Below, one piece after another: positions 45,618 through 52,572 of a DNA stretch of 52,572 nt. Below the pieces are notes generated by a model. It was not told the origin of the DNA, ran no database searches, and saw only the letters and a program-made list of their open reading frames with translations. A program made the translations under genes and the position numbers. Positions within the stretch are counted from its first letter, which is position 1; each line of letters starts with the position of its first letter. The DNA lies in NCBI RefSeq assembly GCF_001655055.1, contig NZ_LXEW01000008.1, positions 1 through 52,572 on the forward strand, read 5' to 3'. The DNA is from Providencia heimbachae ATCC 35613 (lineage in GTDB: Bacteria; Pseudomonadota; Gammaproteobacteria; Enterobacterales; Enterobacteriaceae).

Positions 45618-45863
45618 TATTAACTCAGCGAGATACGCAAGTGTTATCTTTTTTTTATAACCAGATCGCACGACATACAAGTACACTGACGAGCTTGATT
45701 ATTCCATTTGTAAATCAATTTATTCGCTATTATTCCCACAAATAGAACAATATGATAATTATCTTAAATTATTTAGCGTTATAATATCTACAGTAGCAAT
45801 TATTGAATCTACAATATTTTCTATCTGCCACATTCTCCTTCCACATTAAAATAAGGCTTGTAT
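45618..45863. other. Intergenic region before the yqhD-like gene
   Basis: About 245 AT-rich bases with no ORF. It contains TATAAT at 45780-45785, a possible -10 for the downstream gene, without a clear -35 at the standard spacing. Nothing else recognised. Confidence 0.45.
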
Positions 45864-47021
45864 ATGAATAATTTCGAGTTCTACAATCCAACCCGTATCG
45901 TTTTTGGTGAAGGTAAAATCGCTGAATTAAACAGACTTATTCCAGAAAATGCCAAAGTTCTTATTCTTTTTGGTGGTGAAAGTGCTCGTAAATCAGGTAC
46001 GTTAGATGAAGTTGAGCGCGCTCTTGGAAGTCGTAAAATTGGGCTTTTTGGTGGTATTGAAGCTAACCCTCGCTATGAAACTTTGGTTAAAGCCGTCGAT
46101 AAAATTGAAAGTGAAGGATTTGATTTTTTACTTGCTGTAGGTGGTGGTTCTGTTATTGACGGTACTAAATTTGTTGCAGCAGCGGTTAATTATCCAGGCG
46201 ATAGATGGGAAGTCGTTACCAGTGGTGGTTCAACTATTAATAAAGCACTTCCTTTCGGTACCGTACTCACTTTGCCTGCTACTGGCTCAGAAATGAATAA
46301 AGGCTCAGTGATCACACGTGAAGAGTTGCACTCTAAATTGGCATTTATGAGTGACAAGGTTTTCCCTAAATTTTCAATTTTAGATCCTGTGAAAACTTAT
46401 ACTCTGCCTCCTCGCCAAATCAGCAATGGTGTCGTAGATGCCTTCGTCCATATTATAGAACAATATTTAACCTATCCCGTTAATGCGAATGTACAAGATG
46501 TTTTTGCTGAGGGTTTGCTCAAAACATTAATAGATATCGGCCCTAAAGCATTAGAAGCGCCTGAGAATTATGACATTCGTGCCAACCTTATGTGGACAGC
46601 AACCTTAGCGTTAAATGGCTTAATTGGTGCGGGTGTGCCACAAGACTGGTCAACACATATGCTAGGTCATGAAATTACAGTGCTATACGGTTTAGATCAC
46701 GCACAAACATTAGCCGTTATATTGCCATCAATGTTGATTGAAAAATTACCACAAAAGCAAGCTAAGCTAGCGCAATATGCAGAGCAAGTTTGGGGTATTC
46801 ATGAAGGCACTGAGAAAGAAAAAGCACTTAAAGCCATTGAGCTGACTCGCAAATTTTTTGAAGAAATGCAAGTTAAAACAAGATTAACTGATTATAATTT
46901 AAGCCAAGATGTTATCGAGCCTTTAGTTAAAAGTTTAGAAGCTCATAATATGATTAAATTAGGTGAACATCAGGATATTACCCTTGAGGTTAGTCGCCGC
47001 GTTTATATCGCTTCACTATAA
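45864..47021 (+). CDS. YqhD-like NADPH-dependent aldehyde reductase / iron-containing alcohol dehydrogenase
   Basis: A 385-residue group III alcohol dehydrogenase. NNFEFYNPTRIVFGEGKI at the start, coenzyme loop AVGGGSVIDGTKF, TLPATGSEMNKGSVI, and the metal site residues in DAFVHIIEQYLTYPVNA and MLGHEITVLYGLDHAQTLA. All closely follow E. coli YqhD, which reduces toxic short-chain aldehydes with NADPH. ATG 45864 follows ATAAGG. No yqhC-like regulator is adjacent, unlike E. coli, so I leave the symbol blank. Confidence 0.9.
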   Translation: MNNFEFYNPTRIVFGEGKIAELNRLIPENAKVLILFGGESARKSGTLDEVERALGSRKIGLFGGIEANPRYETLVKAVDKIESEGFDFLLAVGGGSVIDGTKFVAAAVNYPGDRWEVVTSGGSTINKALPFGTVLTLPATGSEMNKGSVITREELHSKLAFMSDKVFPKFSILDPVKTYTLPPRQISNGVVDAFVHIIEQYLTYPVNANVQDVFAEGLLKTLIDIGPKALEAPENYDIRANLMWTATLALNGLIGAGVPQDWSTHMLGHEITVLYGLDHAQTLAVILPSMLIEKLPQKQAKLAQYAEQVWGIHEGTEKEKALKAIELTRKFFEEMQVKTRLTDYNLSQDVIEPLVKSLEAHNMIKLGEHQDITLEVSRRVYIASL

Positions 47022-47055
47022 CTATTCAGTAAATTTTTCACCTTTTTCTAATACG

Positions 47056-47090
47056 TTAGCGTGCTACTTTATTTTTAAGTAACACGCTAA
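47056..47090. terminator. Hairpin between convergent genes
   Basis: TTAGCGTGCTACTT (47056-47069) and AAGTAACACGCTAA (47077-47090) pair at 13 of 14 positions around a T-rich loop. It lies between the yqhD-like gene and the convergent DHA2 transporter gene. Confidence 0.6.
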
Positions 47091-47127
47091 TTAACGTGAA
47101 TGAATAAACTACTTGTTGAGCCTTTTA

Positions 47128-48534
47128 TTATTTATTAAATGGTACTCTTCTTACCAAAAAATAGAGCAACAATGCGGCGCAAAAAGACATGACAATATTA
47201 AATGTTAAACTCAAACTTATCGCCGTTCTCAATTTTTCGAATATATTTGTGCTCGAAAAGTACAATAAACCATATTGAAGAATAACAGACACTGCCGTTG
47301 CCCCCATAGCCGCGCCAACTTGTTGTAAAGTTGCTGTAAATCCTGAAGCCATTCCCATTAAATCTACGTGAACTTTTGATAACACCAAATTTAGCAATGG
47401 CGTCATTACCATTCCTTGGGTAAATCCAATAATCAACAATAAAGGCATGAATAGATAAATGTTTATTTCAAGAGTAATAACCAGCAAAAAAATAATTAAT
47501 AAACAGTAGCTTACCCCATATAATATTGCACCTAAAAATAAGGTTTTATCGCCATAACGATTAATCCACCGAGGAGTCATGAATGATGATAAAACAAAAC
47601 CAATACTTGCTGGAACAAAGACCAAGCCTGATGCTAACGGTGTTAGCCCTAATCCATTTTGCAACAGTATGGATAACAATAAAGGAAAAGCTGATGATGT
47701 CGCATAAATACACATAACAACAAATAAGCCGATGACGAATGCTGAATTTAATAAAATTTTCATACTAAAGAGTGGCATTTTACCTATTCTTTCTAGATGA
47801 TTTTCATAATAGACAAATATACCAAGCAATAGCCCTCCTGTTACAAACAAGCCGGAGCTAATAAGTCCCCATCCCCAAACGGGTAACATCAAAAATGGCA
47901 CTAACACACTACCAATTCCTAAACTGGATAATACGACGCCCCACCAATCAAGGTTAAGTTTGATTTTTTTTCCTTCACTTAAAAAATGCGAGAGTATTAA
48001 AGCAAGGACTCCAATCGGAATATTGATTAAAAAAATCACTCTCCAGCTCATTCCAAATAAATTAAGTGTGATAAGTCCACCGCCTAATGCTTGACCCGCT
48101 ATTGCAGCAAGGCCTAATGTCATGCCTAGATAGCCAAACGCTTTTTTAGCTTGTAATTCATTAAAGTTAATTCGAATACTTGAATAAACTTGAGGAAAAA
48201 GGATCGCTGAAGATAACCCCTGAATAAAACGAGCGATGACTAATAAAGTTGCCGTTGGTGCAACCGCACAAAGTGCAGAAGAAATAATAAAAAATAGCAT
48301 CCCCACTCGGTACAACATTCTCTTACCAAAAATATCCCCTAGCCTTCCTCCTGTAATAAGAAGCAAGCCAAAAGCGAGTTCATATCCTACGATAATCAAC
48401 GTAAGCTCGGTAAGATTGGCATTCAATGACCTTTCAATACTAATAATTGCGACGTTAACCACAAATAAATCAAAAATAGTGACAAACCCGGCCAGTAATA
48501 ATACAAATAGCGAAATTCGTTGATGTTTATTCAT
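47128..48534 (-). CDS. DHA2-type MFS transporter (EmrB/QacA-like)
   Basis: A 468-residue transporter with about 14 TM helices, the DHA2 drug:H+ antiporter arrangement. Marks: FDLFVVNVAIISIERSLNA (TM1 motif), GGRLGDIFGKRMLYRVGM (motif A) and QALGGGLITLNLFGMSWRVIFLINIPIGV (motif C). Probably exports an antimicrobial or similar compound. Divergent from the XRE/MmyB-type regulator across 97 bases, which likely controls it. Confidence 0.88.
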   Translation of the reverse strand: MNKHQRISLFVLLLAGFVTIFDLFVVNVAIISIERSLNANLTELTLIIVGYELAFGLLLITGGRLGDIFGKRMLYRVGMLFFIISSALCAVAPTATLLVIARFIQGLSSAILFPQVYSSIRINFNELQAKKAFGYLGMTLGLAAIAGQALGGGLITLNLFGMSWRVIFLINIPIGVLALILSHFLSEGKKIKLNLDWWGVVLSSLGIGSVLVPFLMLPVWGWGLISSGLFVTGGLLLGIFVYYENHLERIGKMPLFSMKILLNSAFVIGLFVVMCIYATSSAFPLLLSILLQNGLGLTPLASGLVFVPASIGFVLSSFMTPRWINRYGDKTLFLGAILYGVSYCLLIIFLLVITLEINIYLFMPLLLIIGFTQGMVMTPLLNLVLSKVHVDLMGMASGFTATLQQVGAAMGATAVSVILQYGLLYFSSTNIFEKLRTAISLSLTFNIVMSFCAALLLYFLVRRVPFNK

Positions 48535-48631
48535 TTTATTCTCATTTAGACAGACTCATAAATGAGGACTATAATGATTAATTATTCTGATACAATTTAA
48601 CTATTTATACTATTACTAAAAGCAATAGACT

Positions 48632-49432
48632 ATGAAAGAGAGACAACGAACTCGCCCCGAACTCGCTGATTTTTTAAAGCGTAAGCGTGAAAGTTTATCC
48701 CCTGAGCTGTTGGGATTACCAAGAACAACTCGCAGAAGAACGCCAGGGCTTAGGCGTGAAGAGGTTGCAACGCTAGCAGGCGTTGGTTTAACTTGGTATA
48801 CATGGTTAGAACAAGGTCGAGAAATTGGCGTATCTTCACAATTCCTCGATAGCCTTTCCGCTGTATTACAATTAAATAATGCCGAACGTCAGCATCTTTA
48901 TTTATTAACTCAAAACAGAGAACCTTCGAGTACAGGAAGTACTGAGTACTCTGTTCCCTCCATAATCTTACAGATGATTAACGATTTTCCTGATGATTAT
49001 CTTTGTTATGTTTTAAATCTGCATTGGGATATATTGGCTTATAACGCGCAAGCAGATACCTATTTCCATTTTTCAAAAACAGAAGCTTATTGCTGTAATT
49101 TTCTCTATTTATTGTTTATTGATGACCGTTATCAAGAATTATTTACTGACTGGACATTAGTTGCTCAGCAATTACTGGCGAGTTTTAGGCGTGATTATGC
49201 CCGCACTAAAAACGACCCAAATATTAAAAAGCTGATCAAAAACTTATGTGCGCAGTCCGAATTTTTTAACGATTTATGGAACAAATATGAAATTTACCAA
49301 CCTTGTACTGGCGTTCGCGAAATAAGTTATCACGGAAAAATAAGTACATATAACTACAGCTCTCTTACTTTTGATATTGAAAAAGGTAATCGACTGCTGG
49401 TTTATATCCCAGTGAAAAACAAAGAAAAATAA
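48632..49432 (+). CDS. XRE regulator with MmyB-like ligand-binding domain
   Basis: A 266-residue regulator. The N-terminus LADFLKRKRESLSPELLGLPRTTRRRTPGLRREEVATLAGVGLTWYTWLEQGR is the HTH_31 type common in Actinobacteria and some enterics. The C-terminal half (VLNLHWDILAYNAQADTYF, LYLLFIDDRYQELFTDWTLVAQQLLASFRRDYA) is the MmyB-like PAS-fold ligand domain. Probably represses the divergent DHA2 pump and responds to a small ligand. Confidence 0.87.
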   Translation: MKERQRTRPELADFLKRKRESLSPELLGLPRTTRRRTPGLRREEVATLAGVGLTWYTWLEQGREIGVSSQFLDSLSAVLQLNNAERQHLYLLTQNREPSSTGSTEYSVPSIILQMINDFPDDYLCYVLNLHWDILAYNAQADTYFHFSKTEAYCCNFLYLLFIDDRYQELFTDWTLVAQQLLASFRRDYARTKNDPNIKKLIKNLCAQSEFFNDLWNKYEIYQPCTGVREISYHGKISTYNYSSLTFDIEKGNRLLVYIPVKNKEK

Positions 49433-49489
49433 GGCTAGCACATAACTCTAAATAGTGGACAGCGGTAGCTCATTGCCAGATTTTTAATG

Positions 49490-49506
49490 GCTAATGGGAC
49501 ATTAGC
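49490..49506. repeat. Short inverted repeat in the XRE/ydeE gap
   Basis: GCTAATG (49490-49496), GGA, CATTAGC (49500-49506): a perfect 7-bp dyad 58 bases after the XRE stop. No T-run follows. Could be a weak terminator or an operator site. Confidence 0.35.
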
Positions 49507-49633
49507 ATGAGTAAAATATTGTATTTATTCTTGTGACCTATAACTTATTTATTGCTGCATTAAATTTATGTACTTTATAGTCTCTATACCCAAAATATTT
49601 ATATAACAACTATTATAATCTTAGGTCGTCGCT

Positions 49634-50815
49634 ATGTGGTCAAAATCCAATATCTCAAATATCGCATTGTTAGCCTCGTCATTGCTGTTAACCATTGGGC
49701 GTGGCGCAACCCTGCCCTTTATGGCAATTTACTTAACACGTGAATATGGCATGGCAATTGATATTGTTGGAATAGCAATGACCATCGCCTTGACGGTCGG
49801 TATTTTATTTAGCATGGGTTTTGGTATATTAGCCGATCGTGTTGACAAAAAGCGCTGCATGCTTTTAGCGATTATTGCATTTATTTGTGGCTTTATTGCT
49901 ATCCCTTTAATGGATAATGCCATATTAGTTGTAATATTTTTCTCTTTAATTAACTGCGCTTATTCTGTCTTTTCGACGGTGCTTAAAGGTTATTTTGCCG
50001 ACACTTTGTCCTTATCGCTTAAAGCAAAAATATTCTCTCTCAATTATACATTTATTAATATAGGTTGGACTATCGGGCCACCGCTTGGTACTTGGCTATT
50101 AATGTATAGCGTTAATTTGCCTTTTTGGCTTGCTGCCATTTCAGCATCTTTACCGATCTTTTTTATTCAACGCTTTGTTCAAAGTATCAAGCCTAAACAA
50201 TATGAAGAAGGTAAATCTGTAGCATGGAACCCTGCTGCTATGCTACATGACCGAACATTGGCATGGTTCATCTTATCAACTTTTCTTGGTTCCTTAGTCT
50301 TCGGTACTTTTATCACATGGATCTCTCAGTATGTCATTACAGTTGCAAACAGTGATTTTGCACAAGCGGTAATTGGTGTTGTTCTACCTGTTAATGCAAT
50401 TGTTGTCGTAACATTACAATATACCGTCGGTAAGCGCATCACTCCTGATAATTTAAAAAAACTAATGACCCTTGGCAGCTTCTTTTTTATTATCAGTTTG
50501 GCTGTATTTATGAATGCGGGTGATAACCTATATTTATGGGCGCTAGCTTCGTTTATTTTCACATTAGGTGAACTAATTTATGCGCCTGGAGAATATATGT
50601 TGATCGACAGTATTGCGCCAGAAGGTATGAAATCAAGTTATTTTTCAGCTCAAGCTCTTGGATTGCTTGGGGGTGCATTTAATCCTATGCTAACCGGATT
50701 TGTACTAACCACTTTACCGCCTTATTCCCTATTTATTATCCTAATGTTCATTACCGTTCTTGCTTGGCTAAGTATGCTTAATGGGATGCGAATTAAGCAA
50801 AATACCAGCAAATAG
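49634..50815 (+). CDS. ydeE: YdeE-like MFS exporter
   Basis: A 393-residue, 12-TM major facilitator. ALLASSLLLTIGRGATLPFMAIYL, the motif-A loop FGILADRVDKKRCMLLAI, FINIGWTIGPPLGTWLLM and LGELIYAPGEYMLIDSIAPEGMKSSYFSAQ closely follow E. coli YdeE, a dipeptide/amino-acid exporter. Monocistronic; convergent with the MocR gene, with only 26 bases between the stops. Confidence 0.9.
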   Translation: MWSKSNISNIALLASSLLLTIGRGATLPFMAIYLTREYGMAIDIVGIAMTIALTVGILFSMGFGILADRVDKKRCMLLAIIAFICGFIAIPLMDNAILVVIFFSLINCAYSVFSTVLKGYFADTLSLSLKAKIFSLNYTFINIGWTIGPPLGTWLLMYSVNLPFWLAAISASLPIFFIQRFVQSIKPKQYEEGKSVAWNPAAMLHDRTLAWFILSTFLGSLVFGTFITWISQYVITVANSDFAQAVIGVVLPVNAIVVVTLQYTVGKRITPDNLKKLMTLGSFFFIISLAVFMNAGDNLYLWALASFIFTLGELIYAPGEYMLIDSIAPEGMKSSYFSAQALGLLGGAFNPMLTGFVLTTLPPYSLFIILMFITVLAWLSMLNGMRIKQNTSK

Positions 50816-50841
50816 AAAAGAATGACAAAATAATTTAGCGT

Positions 50842-52251
50842 CTACTTCAAGGCTGTGACTTTTAATGTTTCACCTAATATTTTAATTGCATTTCGTCTTC
50901 TGGCAATTAACGGTAATGCATAGTTAATTCTTAAATGATTCGGGAAACATCCACCAGTAGAAAAATGCTCTCCAGTCAACACCGTAACTTTATTTCGATG
51001 AAGTATATCCTGCAATTTACTATTATTAACAGGTAGATGCTCGACCCATAAAGAAAATCCACCTTTAGGTCTTGATATCCGAGTATTAGCAGGAAAATGG
51101 CTTTCCACCAACTCCTTATATTGACATTGAAGCTCACTATAATGTTGGCGCATTCGGCGTAAATGCAGAAAATAGTGCCCTTCTTTTAGAAAATTAGCCA
51201 TAACTTGTTGCATAAATATCTCACCAGAGCAGTGTGATAAATATTTCAAATGTAGAACTTTTTCTTTGTATTTACCGGGTATAATCCATCCAGTTCTCGT
51301 TCCTGGCGCCACTGTTTTTGAAAATGAGCTACATAAAATAACATGACCATCATTATCGAATGACTGAATCGTTGAAGGTTTTGGATATTCATATGCTAGG
51401 CCTGCTAGGCAATCATTCTCAATCACTGTGCCATTATGTTTTACCACAATTTCCAGCAGTCTCTTTTTATGGCTATCAGGCATAATACAACCCATTGGGT
51501 TATTACATGTTGGCGTCACAACCACTGCTTTAACTTTCCAACATTCAAACGCTTCCTCGAGCCTATCGAGGTTTATACCTGTTTCTGGATCCGTTGGCAC
51601 CTCTATAATCTTGCGCCCTAATCCATATAACGTTTGCAAAAGCCCCGGAAATGCAGGCGACTCAACCGCCACAACATCATTTCCCTGAGTACAGGCTTGT
51701 AAAGCAATCGCAATTGATTGATGTCCACTGGTTGTCGTCACAATATCATCAGGAGTGAATAATTGACGATGGTCTGAAATAAGATGAATTTGCTCACGTA
51801 ATGCCTCTAAGCCTTGAAGACTATCATATTCCAACGTTAGCGAGTTTTTACGGCGTGTCACCATACTCATTTCTTGCCAGAGAGGCTCTAAGCTCTTATC
51901 TTCAATATTTGGTACCGCACATGATAGCGATGTCACTCCATGGCGCTCCGCAACGCGAAGAAAATCCATTGTTGGCGTCCATTGGGCGATTTGAACGGGT
52001 TTTTGTATATAATTGGCCACTTTGGGCAGTAGAGCCTCCGTTTTTTGTGGGATCACAAAATAACCGGATTTAGGCACAGCATAAATCAACTGCATTCTTT
52101 CTAATTCACGATAAGCAAGCTGTGCCGTAGTGATACTTACATCATGAGAACGACCAATGTCCCTCACCGAAGGCAATTTTTCCCCACCAAGAAACTCACC
52201 CTTGCTGATTTTATTTTGCAGTATTTGCGCAATATTTTTATACAGTAACAC
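50842..52251 (-). CDS. MocR-type regulator (GntR HTH + aminotransferase domain)
   Basis: A 469-residue MocR/PdxR regulator. The GntR winged helix (ILQNKISKGEFLGGEKLPSVRDIGRSHDVSITTAQLAYRELERM) is followed by a fold-type I aminotransferase domain. CNNPMGCIMP holds the typical NP-G motif, and the PLP Lys is likely in CSSFSKTVAPGTRTGWI (near residue 314). These regulators bind PLP or an amino-acid aldimine. The start is GTG. Its target may be ydeE or a gene to the right of the window. Confidence 0.9.
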   Translation of the reverse strand: MLLYKNIAQILQNKISKGEFLGGEKLPSVRDIGRSHDVSITTAQLAYRELERMQLIYAVPKSGYFVIPQKTEALLPKVANYIQKPVQIAQWTPTMDFLRVAERHGVTSLSCAVPNIEDKSLEPLWQEMSMVTRRKNSLTLEYDSLQGLEALREQIHLISDHRQLFTPDDIVTTTSGHQSIAIALQACTQGNDVVAVESPAFPGLLQTLYGLGRKIIEVPTDPETGINLDRLEEAFECWKVKAVVVTPTCNNPMGCIMPDSHKKRLLEIVVKHNGTVIENDCLAGLAYEYPKPSTIQSFDNDGHVILCSSFSKTVAPGTRTGWIIPGKYKEKVLHLKYLSHCSGEIFMQQVMANFLKEGHYFLHLRRMRQHYSELQCQYKELVESHFPANTRISRPKGGFSLWVEHLPVNNSKLQDILHRNKVTVLTGEHFSTGGCFPNHLRINYALPLIARRRNAIKILGETLKVTALK

Positions 52252-52274
52252 TGTTTAAGCCCCTAACATTTTCC

Positions 52275-52319
52275 CTGTATCTGTAATGTAATACAAAAGG
52301 CACTGTATTTGATCTGTAT
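52275..52319. promoter_or_regulatory. CTGTAT direct repeats before the mocR gene
   Basis: CTGTAT at 52275, 52303 and 52314, with CTGTAA at 52281, lie 24-68 bases upstream of the mocR start. MocR proteins characterised in other bacteria bind direct repeats near their own promoter, so this is a candidate operator. Confidence 0.45.
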
Positions 52320-52364
52320 TTTGTAAAAAAAACCATCTGTCACTTTTTTATAGTTTTCGCCTAT

Positions 52365-52401
52365 GTAATCCTAATTTAAATATTAATGCTTATAGGATTA
52401 C
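52365..52401 (+). promoter_or_regulatory. Inverted repeat that covers a ribosome site
   Basis: GTAATCCTA (52365-52373) is exactly complementary to TAGGATTAC (52393-52401), with a 19-base loop. The right arm holds the AGGA (52394-52397) in front of the ATG at 52404, so a stem in the RNA would mask it. Confidence 0.5.
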
Positions 52402-52403
52402 TT

Positions 52404-52541
52404 ATGGAATATGAAAAAAACATAAGCGGTAAACTTTACCCTAAATTTATCTTATCCCAATCTTTTATTTGGATAATCAAAAAAATTGTTTTTTTGATTA
52501 AAAGAAAATACCATGAAAAATATAAAGGTCAGGAAATTTAA
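52404..52541 (+). CDS. Possible 45-residue small protein
   Basis: ATG 52404 to TAA 52539-52541, preceded by AGGA at good spacing. The product is basic with a hydrophobic stretch (FILSQSFIWIIKKIVFLI), so a small membrane-associated protein is possible. I recognise no family. The hairpin arm over its ribosome site and its position opposite the MocR regulator support it; a chance ORF in AT-rich DNA is the alternative. Confidence 0.4.
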   Translation: MEYEKNISGKLYPKFILSQSFIWIIKKIVFLIKRKYHEKYKGQEI

Positions 52542-52572
52542 TCTATTATTTCGAAGGCTATTTATCTATCCG

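Noticed and set aside
1-52572. CRISPR array, prophage, insertion sequence or integrative element
   Set aside because: I found no regularly spaced repeats, transposase, integrase or phage structural genes; the T6SS baseplate genes are phage-related by ancestry only.
1-52572. tRNA or rRNA genes
   Set aside because: No cloverleaf-like or rRNA-like sequence seen by eye in the intergenic regions; a covariance-model scan was not possible.

Overview
The window looks like chromosome of an AT-rich enterobacterium of the Morganellaceae, most likely Providencia. The support is indirect: low-GC coding sequence, many genes close to E. coli ones (mnmH, yaiI, yiiX, the yehI-L-M-P-Q set, dmsABC, yqhD-like, ydeE), and a Proteus/Providencia-style type VI secretion (T6SS) cluster. 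I see no insertion sequence, prophage, CRISPR array, tRNA or rRNA.

Layout. (1) 1-12.7 kb, + strand: part of a T6SS operon, in the order PAAR tip protein, unnamed two-TM protein, tssM, tssA, tssF, tssG, tssJ, tssE, a VasL/TagA-like TssA relative and a Sel1-repeat protein. The sheath, tube, spike, ClpV, TssK and TssL genes must lie elsewhere, probably to the left. tssM is broken by a frameshift that sits exactly inside a perfect 30-bp palindrome (3686-3715), which suggests a template-switch (quasipalindrome) mutation. (2) 12.8-18 kb: mnmH (tRNA selenouridine synthase), a secreted TPR/DUF218 protein, a small membrane protein, a LysE-type exporter, yaiI and a DUF4184 membrane protein. (3) 18-23.5 kb: two regulator/exporter pairs (TetR/MFS and MarR/DMT) with visible operators, a threonine-aldolase-like PLP enzyme and a YiiX-type hydrolase. 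(4) 23.5-34.2 kb, - strand: a compact five-gene operon, yehI (DUF4132/HEAT), yehL (MoxR AAA ATPase), yehM (DUF5682), yehP (VWA) and yehQ (SWIM zinc finger). This conserved MoxR/VWA-type machine has no established function and is the best candidate here for an undescribed system. (5) 34.6-40 kb: an amino-acid catabolic operon (RidA, threo-3-hydroxyaspartate ammonia-lyase type enzyme, YheO/DauR-like regulator), a LysR/MFS pair and an alpha/beta hydrolase. (6) 40-45.6 kb: a dmsABC-type anaerobic molybdoenzyme operon with an FNR-like site upstream and a divergent four-cluster ferredoxin-like protein. (7) 45.8-52.6 kb: a YqhD-like aldehyde reductase, a DHA2 MFS exporter with a divergent XRE/MmyB-type regulator, ydeE, a MocR regulator, and a possible 45-residue ORF whose ribosome site lies in a hairpin arm.

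How the genes fit together: the T6SS genes build one envelope-spanning apparatus (TssJ-TssM membrane complex, TssE/F/G baseplate, TssA and TagA-like assembly factors), probably disabled by the tssM lesion unless a frameshift or reinitiation rescues it. Many of the remaining transporters sit beside a one-component regulator, giving five regulator/transporter neighbourhoods. Ends of convergent gene pairs commonly carry hairpins that look like shared terminators.
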